Assembly (NCBI GenBank): GCA_017645655.1 | Contig: JAGCNZ010000104.1 | Span: forward strand, 1 to 64,000 | DNA length: 64,000 nucleotides | Source of the DNA: Bacteroidaceae bacterium | Lineage (GTDB): Bacteria; Bacteroidota; Bacteroidia; Bacteroidales; Bacteroidaceae | Reading direction: 5' to 3' | Shown: in pieces, positions 46,105 through 54,553 of the stretch | How positions within the stretch are numbered: the first letter of the stretch is position 1 | Layout of the letters: the number at the start of each line of letters is the position of its first letter | Program-made: the position numbers and the translations under genes | The notes under the pieces: generated by a model | What the model was told of the DNA's origin: nothing | Database searches by the model: none | The model's input: only the letters and a program-made list of their open reading frames with translations

Positions 46105-48000
46105 TCAATTCGTCTGCACTTCTCTCAACGTGCAATAGTCCCACATATACGTATCTCCGAATTCCGGGCGAAGAGCTGCACCTATCTGTTTCTCGTTCAA
46201 CCCTTGCTTTGAGTATTGATTCAACCTTTCGAAGAAGGCTTGATAGCGGTCAACAACGCGCTGGTCGAACTTGACGAACGAAAGGTTGATGCCCTCCATC
46301 TTCAACTCATACACGCCGAAGAGCATCGCTTCCTGCACGTGAATGGGGAAGTACTTGCCGGGATTGATGTTGTAGAACTGCTGAACTTGCGACCAGAAAC
46401 ATTGCTGGTTTCTCATAATCATGGCACATCCGAGGGCAACTTCCTGCGCTTCCGGGTCGTTGGTAATCGTGTACATCCACTTGTTCATGATGGTCAGCTC
46501 GACATATTTATCGTCGACTCCCACCAGTTCGGAGCCTTCGTTATAGAGTCTGAGAGGCATGCGGAAGTGGTCGTCGGTAAGCATCAAGGTCTCGTCATCA
46601 ACGAAGCGTTGCATTTCCTTTGCCCATTTCTTCTGAAAGACCGTGCGATTCAACAGGCGAAGATACTTGCGTGCATTATCCATCTCACCGTTCACGATGG
46701 CACACATCGTTAGGACTCGCAAGGTATAATACGAATAACCATAGTGCATGCAACGCTCTATTGCCCGACGAATGCCGAAGATGGTCTCGCCATAATTGTA
46801 GTAGATGAGGTCTCCTGCCTGGTCGCAAATGCGGATATGAATGGAGTCGCTAACGGTTACAGGTGGGATGCTCTCGTTGTTGTAGGCATATCGTTTGGAA
46901 CATAACTCGCCTCGATTGATGAGGGCAATGTCGCGAAACATCACCATCTCTCTTGTGACAGGCCCTTTCACCATTGCTGCCTCGCGAAGGACATCGTTCC
47001 ATCGGCACTCCTCCACGCCTCTTTGCATCCGCAGTTCTGCATGGAAGTTGTAATCTGTAAAGTCGCGAATCAAGAGGCAAGAAAGCACTGCTGCAGCCAC
47101 GCCAAGCATGATGCCTTGACTTTGCCAAAGCTTCTTCGTCTTGATTAACTTGATGAAAGGAAAGAAAAGAGGTGCTACGAGCACTATGTAAAAGGGTATC
47201 TCGAGGGAATAGTCGCGCAAATCGTCGAGTATAAACTTGTGGAAGCCATACAGCCACGGCTGGTCTGGACGCATCAAAGTCGTTCCCGAAGTCTCCAACA
47301 AAGGAACAAGTCCAAGCGTTGGAACAAGGATTAGAAGAGATTTCCATGATGTGCGAACGGCAACTAAGGCTGCTGCAAGCAAGGCATAAACACCAAGCGG
47401 ATAATAGAACAAGGCTGCTACGACGGGAATCCAAGCCCATGCTATCCTGCTTTTCGCCTTTTCATTGACGGGAAGGAAGTTCCAGAAAGGCGCCGAAAGG
47501 AGCAAGGCTGCAAAGAGTCCCAAGGGATGGTAGAATACATAATCTATATCCCGAAGGATGTAAACCCAATAGCCCAACTGAATGTCGCTGCAAAGCAAGG
47601 CTGTCAAAGGAATAAAGATGAGGAAACTCCACTCGTCTGGAACCTTGAACGACCACTTTGCAAGGCAGAAGCTCAGGAGAAAGAGAACGATGAGCAATGC
47701 TGTGCCAAGAGCAGGATAATAGAAGAACTGCGTCAAGAAAGCGCCTGCCCAAGCAAGAAAGCCTCCGGGGAGCCTTGTGCAGTCTTTCCAAAAGATTGAC
47801 GTGCTGTTCCACCAACCTCTGTCTTGCATGAAATACATCGTATCGGCATTTCTCATAAAGAGGAAGTACCATGCCAGCAAGACGAAAAAAACGATGAAGA
47901 GAAGCAGAAACACGAGAGGCGAAGCCCATCTCTTGTTGTCTGTTTTCTTTGGTTTCTTTTTCTCGTTCTCTTTCAGAACCTTACGTACGCTTGAGCCCAT
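46105..48000 (-). CDS. Polytopic membrane protein, DUF6057-like
   Basis: 631 residues. A Lys-rich cytoplasmic N-terminus (about 1-25) is followed by about 10 transmembrane helices to residue 330 (for example PLVFLLLFIVFFVLLAWYFL and FYYPLGVYALLAAALVAV). A soluble helical C-terminal half (about 340-631) looks TPR-like (ERCMHYGYSYYTLRVLTMCA, MDNARKYLRLLN). I associate this layout with DUF6057, a Bacteroidetes family without known function. The ATG at 48000 lies inside the end of the porin gene (28-base overlap), indicating coupled translation. No catalytic motif is seen. Confidence 0.7.
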   Translation of the reverse strand: MGSSVRKVLKENEKKKPKKTDNKRWASPLVFLLLFIVFFVLLAWYFLFMRNADTMYFMQDRGWWNSTSIFWKDCTRLPGGFLAWAGAFLTQFFYYPALGTALLIVLFLLSFCLAKWSFKVPDEWSFLIFIPLTALLCSDIQLGYWVYILRDIDYVFYHPLGLFAALLLSAPFWNFLPVNEKAKSRIAWAWIPVVAALFYYPLGVYALLAAALVAVRTSWKSLLILVPTLGLVPLLETSGTTLMRPDQPWLYGFHKFILDDLRDYSLEIPFYIVLVAPLFFPFIKLIKTKKLWQSQGIMLGVAAAVLSCLLIRDFTDYNFHAELRMQRGVEECRWNDVLREAAMVKGPVTREMVMFRDIALINRGELCSKRYAYNNESIPPVTVSDSIHIRICDQAGDLIYYNYGETIFGIRRAIERCMHYGYSYYTLRVLTMCAIVNGEMDNARKYLRLLNRTVFQKKWAKEMQRFVDDETLMLTDDHFRMPLRLYNEGSELVGVDDKYVELTIMNKWMYTITNDPEAQEVALGCAMIMRNQQCFWSQVQQFYNINPGKYFPIHVQEAMLFGVYELKMEGINLSFVKFDQRVVDRYQAFFERLNQYSKQGLNEKQIGAALRPEFGDTYMWDYCTLREVQTN

Positions 48001-49115
48001 AGTTCGTGATAGTTGTGGTCGTTTGCCGTGCGGTCGTTAACATAATTATATTGCACCTGGAACTTGAGGTTGCGATGCAGGTCAAAGTTCGGGCAAATGC
48101 TGTAAATGCTTTTCATCGTGCCCCAAGTTGCATCCATGCGATAGACATCATAACGAGCGTAAACCTTCAGCCAAGAGGTAAACGGCACGCCGGCAAGCAC
48201 GTACCAGCCATCAGCTCTTGTCGGGGCGTTTGGGTCGTTGACGTTACTGCCCGTATGGTGTGCATATTCAGCACGGAAAGTCCAATCCTTATGCTCGTAG
48301 ATGCTGCCGAGCGCCCATCTGTTGCGCTTTGCCGAGACGCCATTCGCGCCTGTATAAGTGCCTGTCCAGCCGAAGAGGCCGATGTAGAGACCTTTGACGG
48401 GCTGCACCTGAATGTTGCCCATCCAGTCTTTCTGCTTGTTATTATCCTTCCTGTTTTGTCCGTTGCCATTAAAGACTGCGGCCTGATAGCGTAGGAGCCG
48501 ATGCTTGTCTTTGCTTATGGGAAAGAGGTCGCCTTGAAGTTGCAGGCCGATGTCGCGGCCATTCTGAGCGGCTTCTCCGCTTGGGTCGTCGAGAGCGAGT
48601 GCTGTCATACGCCCTGCCAATTGCGAGTAGCTGCCCAGACCTATGTTCCAGGGATGTGTCGGATTGTCGAACGTAAAGATGCGCTTGAACTGTCCTCCCT
48701 TTACCTGAAACTCCTTGAAGCGCACCCATTCGAGCGTATAATCGCGCATCGCGGGGTTCTTCAGTTCCAGTTGGACGCGGTATTTGAAGTCCCTGAGAAT
48801 AGTTCCCGAGACGTACATCCTGACATATCGGCATTCGAAACCGTTCCTATCGGCATCATCCTGACTGGAATAGCTGTAGGTTCCCACGAGATAACCGCCG
48901 AATTGAGGGGCAGAGACGTACTTCGTGATATGCCTGCCATAAGTCAACGAGTCGCCTCCCTCCATCGCTTTCTCTATTCCTCTATTGAGATAGGCAGTCA
49001 GGAAGCCCTCCTGATACTCGTCTGTCTGTTCTGCATTAACGGGCGAAGCAGCACAGACAAGCATCAAAAGCACAGCCAAAGATGTCTTATAACGCGTCGA
49101 AAACACAGTTGTCAC
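47973..49115 (-). CDS. Outer-membrane porin (phosphate-selective porin O/P-like)
   Basis: 380 residues with a signal peptide (LAVLLMLVCAASPVNA), alternating hydrophobic strands rich in Tyr, Trp and Gly and a terminal Phe (WAQAYVRF), as expected of an outer-membrane beta-barrel. RYVRMYVSGTILRDFKYRVQLEL, GQFKRIFTFDNP and RAEYAHHTG fit the porin O/P family; the solute is unknown. It is the first gene of a unit with the DUF6057-like membrane protein, whose start it overlaps, and with the CxxCH lipoprotein. Confidence 0.78.
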   Translation of the reverse strand: MTTVFSTRYKTSLAVLLMLVCAASPVNAEQTDEYQEGFLTAYLNRGIEKAMEGGDSLTYGRHITKYVSAPQFGGYLVGTYSYSSQDDADRNGFECRYVRMYVSGTILRDFKYRVQLELKNPAMRDYTLEWVRFKEFQVKGGQFKRIFTFDNPTHPWNIGLGSYSQLAGRMTALALDDPSGEAAQNGRDIGLQLQGDLFPISKDKHRLLRYQAAVFNGNGQNRKDNNKQKDWMGNIQVQPVKGLYIGLFGWTGTYTGANGVSAKRNRWALGSIYEHKDWTFRAEYAHHTGSNVNDPNAPTRADGWYVLAGVPFTSWLKVYARYDVYRMDATWGTMKSIYSICPNFDLHRNLKFQVQYNYVNDRTANDHNYHELWAQAYVRF

Positions 49116-49165
49116 GTTTTAAGGCTGAAACTTAACGTGCCACGTTTGGCAATTAAGCACGCTTT
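49112..49165 (-). repeat. 22-bp array G (two to three divergent units)
   Basis: Read on the minus strand: GCGTGCTTAATTGCCAAAC, then GCACGTTAAGTTTCAGCC, then AACGTGACAACTG, stepping by 22. The first unit begins inside the last codons and stop of leuB; the last reaches into the start of the porin gene region. Weaker than the other arrays. Confidence 0.55.
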
Positions 49166-50232
49166 ATGTAATCGACTATCCAGGCGCCGACTTCCTTAGT
49201 GCCGTATTTCTCGCCGCTTTCTACCTGTATTTCAGGGGTGCGGACATTCTGGTCGAGGGAAGCATTCACAGCCTCGCGGATGAGGGCACCTTCCTGCTTC
49301 AGGTCGAAGTACTCGAAGAGCATGGCCACGGACAGTATCTGCGCCAAGGGATTGGCTATGTTCAGGCCCTTACCTTGCGGCCAGCTGCCGTGAATAGGCT
49401 CAAACACAGGAGTCGAACTGCCAGTAGAAGCGCTCGGAAGCAACCCCATGCTGCCGGTAATGCAACTGCCTTCGTCGGTCAGGATGTCGCCGAAAGTGTT
49501 CTCTGTCACAATGACGTCGAAGAAGCGAGGGTCTTGAATCATCCTCATTGCAGCATTGTCCACATACATGAAGTCCGTCTCGACATCAGGATACTCGCCC
49601 ATCATCTCCTGAGCCACTTTGCGCCAGAGACGGCTGGATGCCAAGACATTAGCCTTATCAACAACAGTCAGGTGCTTCCTCCTTTGCCTTGCATACTGGT
49701 AACCTACCCGCAGGATACGCTCCACCTCGGGGCGGCTGTAGTAGTTTGTGTCGAGGGCATCCTCAACGCCCTCCGCATTGACCGAGGGCTCCTGCTTCTT
49801 TCCGAAGTACATGCCGCCAGTCAGCTCGCGAATGCAAACAAAGTCTGCGCCGCGAACCAGCTCGTCCTTGAGGGGAGACTTGTGCACCAGGCAATCGAAA
49901 GTCTCTACAGGACGGATGTTGGCATAAAGTCCCAACTTCTTTCTCATGGCCAGCAAACCTTGCTCAGGACGCACTTTTGCCGAGGGATTATTATCGAACT
50001 TCGGGTCACCCACGCTTGCAAAGAGGACTGCATCGGCCTCCTTGCACGTCTGGAACGTCTCTTCGGGGAACGGATCGCCCACCTCGTCGATGGCATGAGC
50101 GCCGCAAAGCGCTTCCTTGTAACTAACTTCGTGACCGAACTTCTCGGCAACTGCGCTGAGCACAGCCACGCCCTGTTCCATTATCTCCGGGCCGATACCG
50201 TCGCCCGCCAATACTGCAATTTTAAGTTTCAT
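49153..50232 (-). CDS. leuB: 3-isopropylmalate dehydrogenase
   Basis: Oxidises and decarboxylates 3-isopropylmalate (leucine) and probably methylmalate (isoleucine through citramalate). The 359 residues show [13 protein letters not shown] at the N-terminus, the substrate Arg segment [58 protein letters not shown] and EPIHGSWP near 280. It has its own promoter (TATCTTTG at 50283-50290, minus strand). It is separated from leuA-leuC-leuD-cimA by the opposing surface-protein gene and about 1 kb of non-coding DNA. Confidence 0.95.
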   Translation of the reverse strand: MKLKIAVLAGDGIGPEIMEQGVAVLSAVAEKFGHEVSYKEALCGAHAIDEVGDPFPEETFQTCKEADAVLFASVGDPKFDNNPSAKVRPEQGLLAMRKKLGLYANIRPVETFDCLVHKSPLKDELVRGADFVCIRELTGGMYFGKKQEPSVNAEGVEDALDTNYYSRPEVERILRVGYQYARQRRKHLTVVDKANVLASSRLWRKVAQEMMGEYPDVETDFMYVDNAAMRMIQDPRFFDVIVTENTFGDILTDEGSCITGSMGLLPSASTGSSTPVFEPIHGSWPQGKGLNIANPLAQILSVAMLFEYFDLKQEGALIREAVNASLDQNVRTPEIQVESGEKYGTKEVGAWIVDYIKRA

Positions 50233-50282
50233 CTGCTTGATTTATGATTTGACGATTTACCATTTACATTTATAATCGAGTG

Positions 50283-50290
50283 CAAAGATA
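50283..50290 (-). promoter_or_regulatory. -7 element of leuB
   Basis: TATCTTTG on the minus strand, about 50 bases before the ATG. No good -33 element. The leader contains the ATTTACCATTTAC-type simple repeat. Confidence 0.55.
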
Positions 50291-50466
50291 CGAAAATAAA
50301 GTGAAAAACGAAAAGCGGAAGGAGAAAAATGAGCCTAAAAGTACAAGAAAACGCCAAGCAACGAATTATCAGATTGTAAAGCAAACCGGCAGACATGCTT
50401 TCTTTTTGCTATTATTGCACACTATGAAAAGTGGCAAAAATGGCGGCTTAAAACGCTGTATTCGGA

Positions 50467-50560
50467 GATTCCGCGTGGAGCGATTTCCAACGCCGCACGC
50501 GAAGTTGGCAAACGCCGCACGCGAAGTTTGGAATTATCCCATGCGAAGTTTGCTGACTTC
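50467..50560 (+). repeat. 22-bp tandem array H (three clear units, one degenerate)
   Basis: Units start at 50489 and 50511 (both AACGCCGCACGCGAAGTT with a variable end) and 50533 (ATTATCCCATGCGAAGTT); a degenerate unit starts near 50467. It lies in the long gap between leuB and the 346-residue surface protein. Confidence 0.88.
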
Positions 50561-51092
50561 GCGTACATAAAAAGTGTGCAAAAACACGTCAGGAAGGGTC
50601 GTTTTGCTAATCGGAGATGGCAAAATGACAATCGAAAATGAAAAGCGAAAAATGGCAGGCTGACAGTAATACGCTGTGACAGAAGCCGTTCTGAAATTCC
50701 CTTCGATTTAAGGCCGTATTTTTGCTTCGGGGTCAAAAAGTGTGTCTCAGGCAATTTTAAGCGATTCTGGAGCACTCAGTAAAATTGCAAAATTAAGCAA
50801 ATCAAGCTTTTTTCTGACAATTTGCTAAAGCCAATCATGGTATCTTAGTTGCGAAAAAGTCAATGAACTATAAAATAAAATGATTATTCCCTTTGTCAAT
50901 CTAAATAAAATGCGTCCTTTTAGCATCTTCCTGTCCGCAACAGAAAATATTGGTAAAAAAGCAGTTATGAGTCAGTATTGGACACACACATTATATGAAG
51001 CAAGCATGCTCTTATAATAACAAGCTTGCCGCCACTTCTTTTGGGCTTCGCAATCAACTTACAGCATTGCCATAAAAAAAACATTGGAATGC
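50561..51092. other. Non-coding, A/T-rich stretch without recognised features
   Basis: About 530 bases between array H and the promoter at 51093. It is visibly richer in A and T than its surroundings. The short open frames here have no start context or family resemblance. I see no tRNA fold, no inverted ends of an insertion sequence and no promoter. It may be a decayed gene or a remnant left when the surface-protein gene entered the leu region. Confidence 0.5.
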
Positions 51093-51124
51093 TTGGAAGT
51101 TAACAATAATAATGTGTATCTTTG
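51093..51124 (+). promoter_or_regulatory. Promoter of the Fib_succ-type surface protein gene
   Basis: TTGG (51093-51096), 20 bases, TATCTTTG (51117-51124). The leader to the ATG at 51243 is long, about 112 bases, and its end (TGTCCAATTGTCGAATC, CGATTGTCAATT) can pair with itself. Confidence 0.75.
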
Positions 51125-51242
51125 CAGCTGAAAAAAGCAAATGCTTCGCAAGCGAAAAGCGAAGGAAACAATATAGCCCACACCGTAAATGGCTGAATTG
51201 TGATATTGTCCAATTGTCGAATCAGTCCGATTGTCAATTACT

Positions 51243-52283
51243 ATGAAACAAAGATACTTCATCGCGGCGCTTCTGCTGATGGCATGCGCACAGGCCGTTT
51301 GGGCGCAAAAGGTGACGCTATACAAGACAAACGGCGAAACCCTCAAGTACGATGTCTCGGAGCTGGACAGCATCGTCTTCGAAGAGAAAGTCCTCCCCGT
51401 CGAAGAGAGCCACGAGTGGGTTGACCTCGGGCTACCATCGGGCACGCTTTGGGCAACATGCAACATCGGTTCCGACAATCCCGAGGAATATGGCGACTAC
51501 TTCTCCTGGGGCGAGACGGAAACAAAAGACATCTACGATTCCGACCACTACAAGTTCAACAGGGGCTCGGGCATGATGACGAAGTATTGCACCGTCGGCA
51601 GCTTTGGCTCAGGCGGCATGACAGACGGCCTGACCGAACTCCTGCCCGAGGACGATGCTGCGACGGCCATTTGGGGCGACGACTGGCAAATGCCCAGCAT
51701 AGCGCAGGTGGAGGAACTGATTGACACATTCTTCACCACTTCAAAGTGGACGAGACTCAACGACTATCTTGGCACAATGATAACGAGCAAAAAGAACGGC
51801 AACTGGATATTCCTGCCTGCGACAGGCTACGTGGACGGCAACGCAATTTACCGAAGAGACAGCTACGGCTCTTGCTGGTCGCGCTCGCTCAGAGAGGACG
51901 CCCCAAGAGACGCCTACGATTGGGGCTACATGTGGAGCGGCATCTTCTGGGGAGCTGACCGCCGCTACATGGGAGAGAACGTTCGGCCTGTCCGCGTCGA
52001 AAAGATTCCGCGTGTTCTTGTTTCGAAGATTGTTCTGAGCGACATGACACTCAGCTTGTTGCCCGACGAAACGAAAAGCATTACAGCCACTGTCGAGCCG
52101 GCTGATGCATTCTATCCTAATGTAAAGTGGGAAAGCAGCGACGAGATGGTCGCCTTTGTTGACAGCAATGGTTTGGTCATAGCTTTCTTTCCCGGCACCT
52201 GCACCATCACCTGCCGAGCCATTGACGACAGCGGCGTATATGCCGAATGCCAAGTGACGGTGGAAGAACCTATCGAGGAATAG
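51243..52283 (+). CDS. Secreted protein: Fib_succ-type lectin-like domain plus Big_2-like domain
   Basis: 346 residues with a signal peptide (MKQRYFIAALLLMACAQAVWA). A short beta segment (KVTLYKTNGETLKYDVSELDSIVF) is followed by the repeat-family domain known from Fibrobacter and Bacteroidales surface proteins (about 55-250: HEWVDLGLPSGTLWATCNIG, YGDYFSWGETETK, WGDDWQMPS, NVRPVR). A bacterial Ig-like group 2 domain follows (about 258-340: LSLLPDETKSITATVEP, VKWESSDEMVAFVDSNGLV). No catalytic signature; probably binding or adhesion. There is no sorting tail. Its 3' end overlaps the 3' end of the convergent cimA gene by 14 bases. Confidence 0.8.
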   Translation: MKQRYFIAALLLMACAQAVWAQKVTLYKTNGETLKYDVSELDSIVFEEKVLPVEESHEWVDLGLPSGTLWATCNIGSDNPEEYGDYFSWGETETKDIYDSDHYKFNRGSGMMTKYCTVGSFGSGGMTDGLTELLPEDDAATAIWGDDWQMPSIAQVEELIDTFFTTSKWTRLNDYLGTMITSKKNGNWIFLPATGYVDGNAIYRRDSYGSCWSRSLREDAPRDAYDWGYMWSGIFWGADRRYMGENVRPVRVEKIPRVLVSKIVLSDMTLSLLPDETKSITATVEPADAFYPNVKWESSDEMVAFVDSNGLVIAFFPGTCTITCRAIDDSGVYAECQVTVEEPIEE

Positions 52284-53865
52284 GGGGCAGCTCTTCTTCG
52301 AGTAGGTTGAGCATCTTAATGGTACTCTTGATGGCTGCTTCGGTCTGGTCGGCATCAAGGCCTCGCGTACGGAGGATGCGGTCGTTCCAGTTCCAAGTAA
52401 TGACAGTCTGCACAAGGGCATCCGTGCGGCCTCCAGGAGGAATGCTGACGGTGTAGTTGGTCAACCAAGGGAAGTCACGCCCGAGACGGTTCTTGTAGAT
52501 GTGACGAATGGCACGCACAAAGGCATCGAACTGGCCGTCGCCTTTAGCACTCTCCTCGTAGGTCTCGCCATTCACTTCAAGCCGAACGCTCGCCAAAGGT
52601 TTGAGCCCGTAAGCAGTCGTCACCACATAAGAGAGCAACTTGACGTGCTCTTCCGGTGCACCATGCTTCAGGACATCGCTCACGATATAGGGAAGGTCTT
52701 CCTGCGTGACGAGTTCCTTCTTGTCGCCCAACTCGATGATGCGCTCGGTTACACGTTTCGTCTGCTCCGGCGAAAGCTCAAGCCCAAGCTCTTCAAGGTT
52801 CCTCAATATGTTGGCCTTGCCCGAGTTCTTACCAAGTGCATACTCCCTCTTTCGGCCGAAACGTTCGGGAAGAAGAGCATTCTGATAAAGACCGGCTTTG
52901 TTGTCGCCGTCGGCATGAACGCCAGCAACCTGCGTAAAGACGCTCTCGCCAGTAATGGGTTTGTTTGGCGGAATGGCAATGCCGCTGTAACTTTCCACAA
53001 GATGAGACACCTCGCCCAAGCGACTCTCGTCAATATGAGTGAGGACATGAAGATGGTCTTTCAGGACGGCTTGCACGCTGGCAAGGGGTGCATTACCAGC
53101 CCTCTCACCCAAGCCGTTCACGCTTGTATGGATGCCTTGGCAACCGGAAGTAACTGCGGCAAGCACATTGCTTATGGCAAGGTCGTAATCATTATGGGCG
53201 TGGAAGTCGAAACGCATTCCATTTGCCATTGACCATTTACCATTTACCATTTGACAGACAAACTGGGTGACTTCCATCGGATTGAGGATGCCAAGAGTGT
53301 CGGGCAACATGATGCGCTCTATCGGCATCTCGCTAAGCTTGTCCATCAAGGCAAAAACATAGTCGGGACTATCCTTCATGCCGTTGCTCCAGTCCTCAAG
53401 GTAAACATTAACGCTGACGCCTTTCGACTTCGCGTAGTCAATTGTGCGACGGATATCGTCTGCATGCTCCTCAAGTGTCTTGTGCAGTTGACCTTCACAA
53501 TGCTTCCGACTTCCTTTGCAAAGGAGGTTCATGCGCTGGCAACCGCTCTCGACTATCCAGTCCACGCTCTTCGTTTCATCTACGAAACCGAGCACCTCTA
53601 CCCTATCGAGCTTGCCATTCTGACTTGCCCAACGAGAGATGTTCTTGACCGCCTCCATCTCGCCTTCCGAGACACGCGCGCTTGCCACCTCGATGCGGTC
53701 AACATTAAGGTCTTGCAGCAAGGCACGAGCAATCATCAGCTTCTCGTGAGGCATGAAACTTACGCCGCTCGTCTGTTCGCCATCGCGCAGCGTAGTATCC
53801 ATTATTTCTATGGACCCCCTATCCCCCTTAAGGGGGAATTCTATATTAGTTTTGGGTTTTGACAT
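52270..53865 (-). CDS. cimA: (R)-citramalate synthase (Leptospira-type CimA), with two in-frame repeat insertions
   Basis: Condenses pyruvate and acetyl-CoA to citramalate, the threonine-independent route to 2-ketobutyrate for isoleucine, using LeuCD and LeuB afterwards. The 531 residues have the DRE-TIM barrel motifs [37 protein letters not shown] and FDFHAHNDYDL, then a LeuA-type regulatory domain (about 400-531). EVASARVSEGE and LEDWSNGMKDSPDYV match the Leptospira enzyme as I recall it. Two oddities: residues about 9-18 (EFPLKGDRGS) are encoded by the C5/G5-rich repeat that also ends leuD, and QMVNGKWSMANGM is encoded by an ATGGTAAATGG simple repeat just before the catalytic HxH. Last gene of leuA-leuC-leuD-cimA. 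Confidence 0.85.
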   Translation of the reverse strand: MSKPKTNIEFPLKGDRGSIEIMDTTLRDGEQTSGVSFMPHEKLMIARALLQDLNVDRIEVASARVSEGEMEAVKNISRWASQNGKLDRVEVLGFVDETKSVDWIVESGCQRMNLLCKGSRKHCEGQLHKTLEEHADDIRRTIDYAKSKGVSVNVYLEDWSNGMKDSPDYVFALMDKLSEMPIERIMLPDTLGILNPMEVTQFVCQMVNGKWSMANGMRFDFHAHNDYDLAISNVLAAVTSGCQGIHTSVNGLGERAGNAPLASVQAVLKDHLHVLTHIDESRLGEVSHLVESYSGIAIPPNKPITGESVFTQVAGVHADGDNKAGLYQNALLPERFGRKREYALGKNSGKANILRNLEELGLELSPEQTKRVTERIIELGDKKELVTQEDLPYIVSDVLKHGAPEEHVKLLSYVVTTAYGLKPLASVRLEVNGETYEESAKGDGQFDAFVRAIRHIYKNRLGRDFPWLTNYTVSIPPGGRTDALVQTVITWNWNDRILRTRGLDADQTEAAIKSTIKMLNLLEEELPPIPR

Positions 53866-53912
53866 ATTGTTTCAGTCTGTTTGTTCCCCCTAAAGGGGGT
53901 TAGGGGGTCATC
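53813..53912. repeat. Pair of inverted C5/G5 repeats at the leuD-cimA junction
   Basis: CCCCTATCCCCCTTAAGGGGG at 53816-53834 and its near-exact inverted copy TTCCCCCTAAAGGGGGTTAG at 53884-53903, which also extends into GGGGGTCA. The first lies in the cimA coding region, the second supplies the last codons and stop of leuD. Each copy can form its own hairpin (CCCCCT with AGGGGG). Confidence 0.75.
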
Positions 53913-54514
53913 TCGTATTCTTCTATTTTATCCGTGTTGGAGAGGAGGAAATCGATGTCGTCGTAAGCGTTCATCAGGCAGTACTTCTTGTAGCTGTTGA
54001 TGGGGAACTGCTCGCTCCGGCCTGTCGTGAGATTGGTGACGGTTTGATTGGGCACGTCCACCTTTACCTCTGCCTTCGGGTTATTCTTCACCGTCACGAA
54101 AAGTTCTTGCTGAAACTCGCGACTTACCACGACAGGAAGCACGAAGCAATTGAGCAAGTTGTTACGATGGATGTCAGCAAAACTGCTGCTTATCACCACT
54201 CTAACGCCATAGCCTGCAATCGCCCAAGCTGCATGTTCGCGGCTCGAACCCGAGCCCCAGTTCTGCCCGCCAATGATGATTTCGTGTATGCCTTTCTTCG
54301 GGGCCTCACTATAAGCAGGCTGATTCATCACGAAGTCCTCGACAGGCTTACCTTCCGCATCATAGCGAAGGTCGTGCATAAAAGCATCACCAAAGAACTT
54401 CGGGTCGCGAGTTGTGCTTGCCAAATAACGTGCCGGAATGATGAGGTCCGTGTTGCAATTGTCTATTTCAATAGGCAAGCAAGTTGATTGTATGATGTCA
54501 AATTTCTGTTTCAT
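53900..54514 (-). CDS. leuD: 3-isopropylmalate dehydratase small subunit
   Basis: Small subunit of isopropylmalate isomerase, which with LeuC moves the hydroxyl of 2-isopropylmalate to C3 and also acts on citramalate. The 204 residues show LIPARYLASTTRD near 26, the signature GGQNWGSGSSREHAAWAI near 82, VVISSSFADIHRNNLLNCFVLPVVV and the C-terminal domain. The final codons and stop (ending TP-stop) come from the C5/G5 repeat. leuC lies 39 bases upstream; cimA begins 34 bases downstream. Confidence 0.95.
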   Translation of the reverse strand: MKQKFDIIQSTCLPIEIDNCNTDLIIPARYLASTTRDPKFFGDAFMHDLRYDAEGKPVEDFVMNQPAYSEAPKKGIHEIIIGGQNWGSGSSREHAAWAIAGYGVRVVISSSFADIHRNNLLNCFVLPVVVSREFQQELFVTVKNNPKAEVKVDVPNQTVTNLTTGRSEQFPINSYKKYCLMNAYDDIDFLLSNTDKIEEYEMTP

Positions 54515-54553
54515 TAGTCGTTTTGGAAATTAGTCGTTTGGTCGTTAGGAAAG

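Noticed and set aside
50280..50775. Open frames of 96 and 117 residues in the leuB upstream region
   Set aside because: They read through array H and low-complexity DNA; codon use is unlike the neighbours and there is no promoter or ribosome site.
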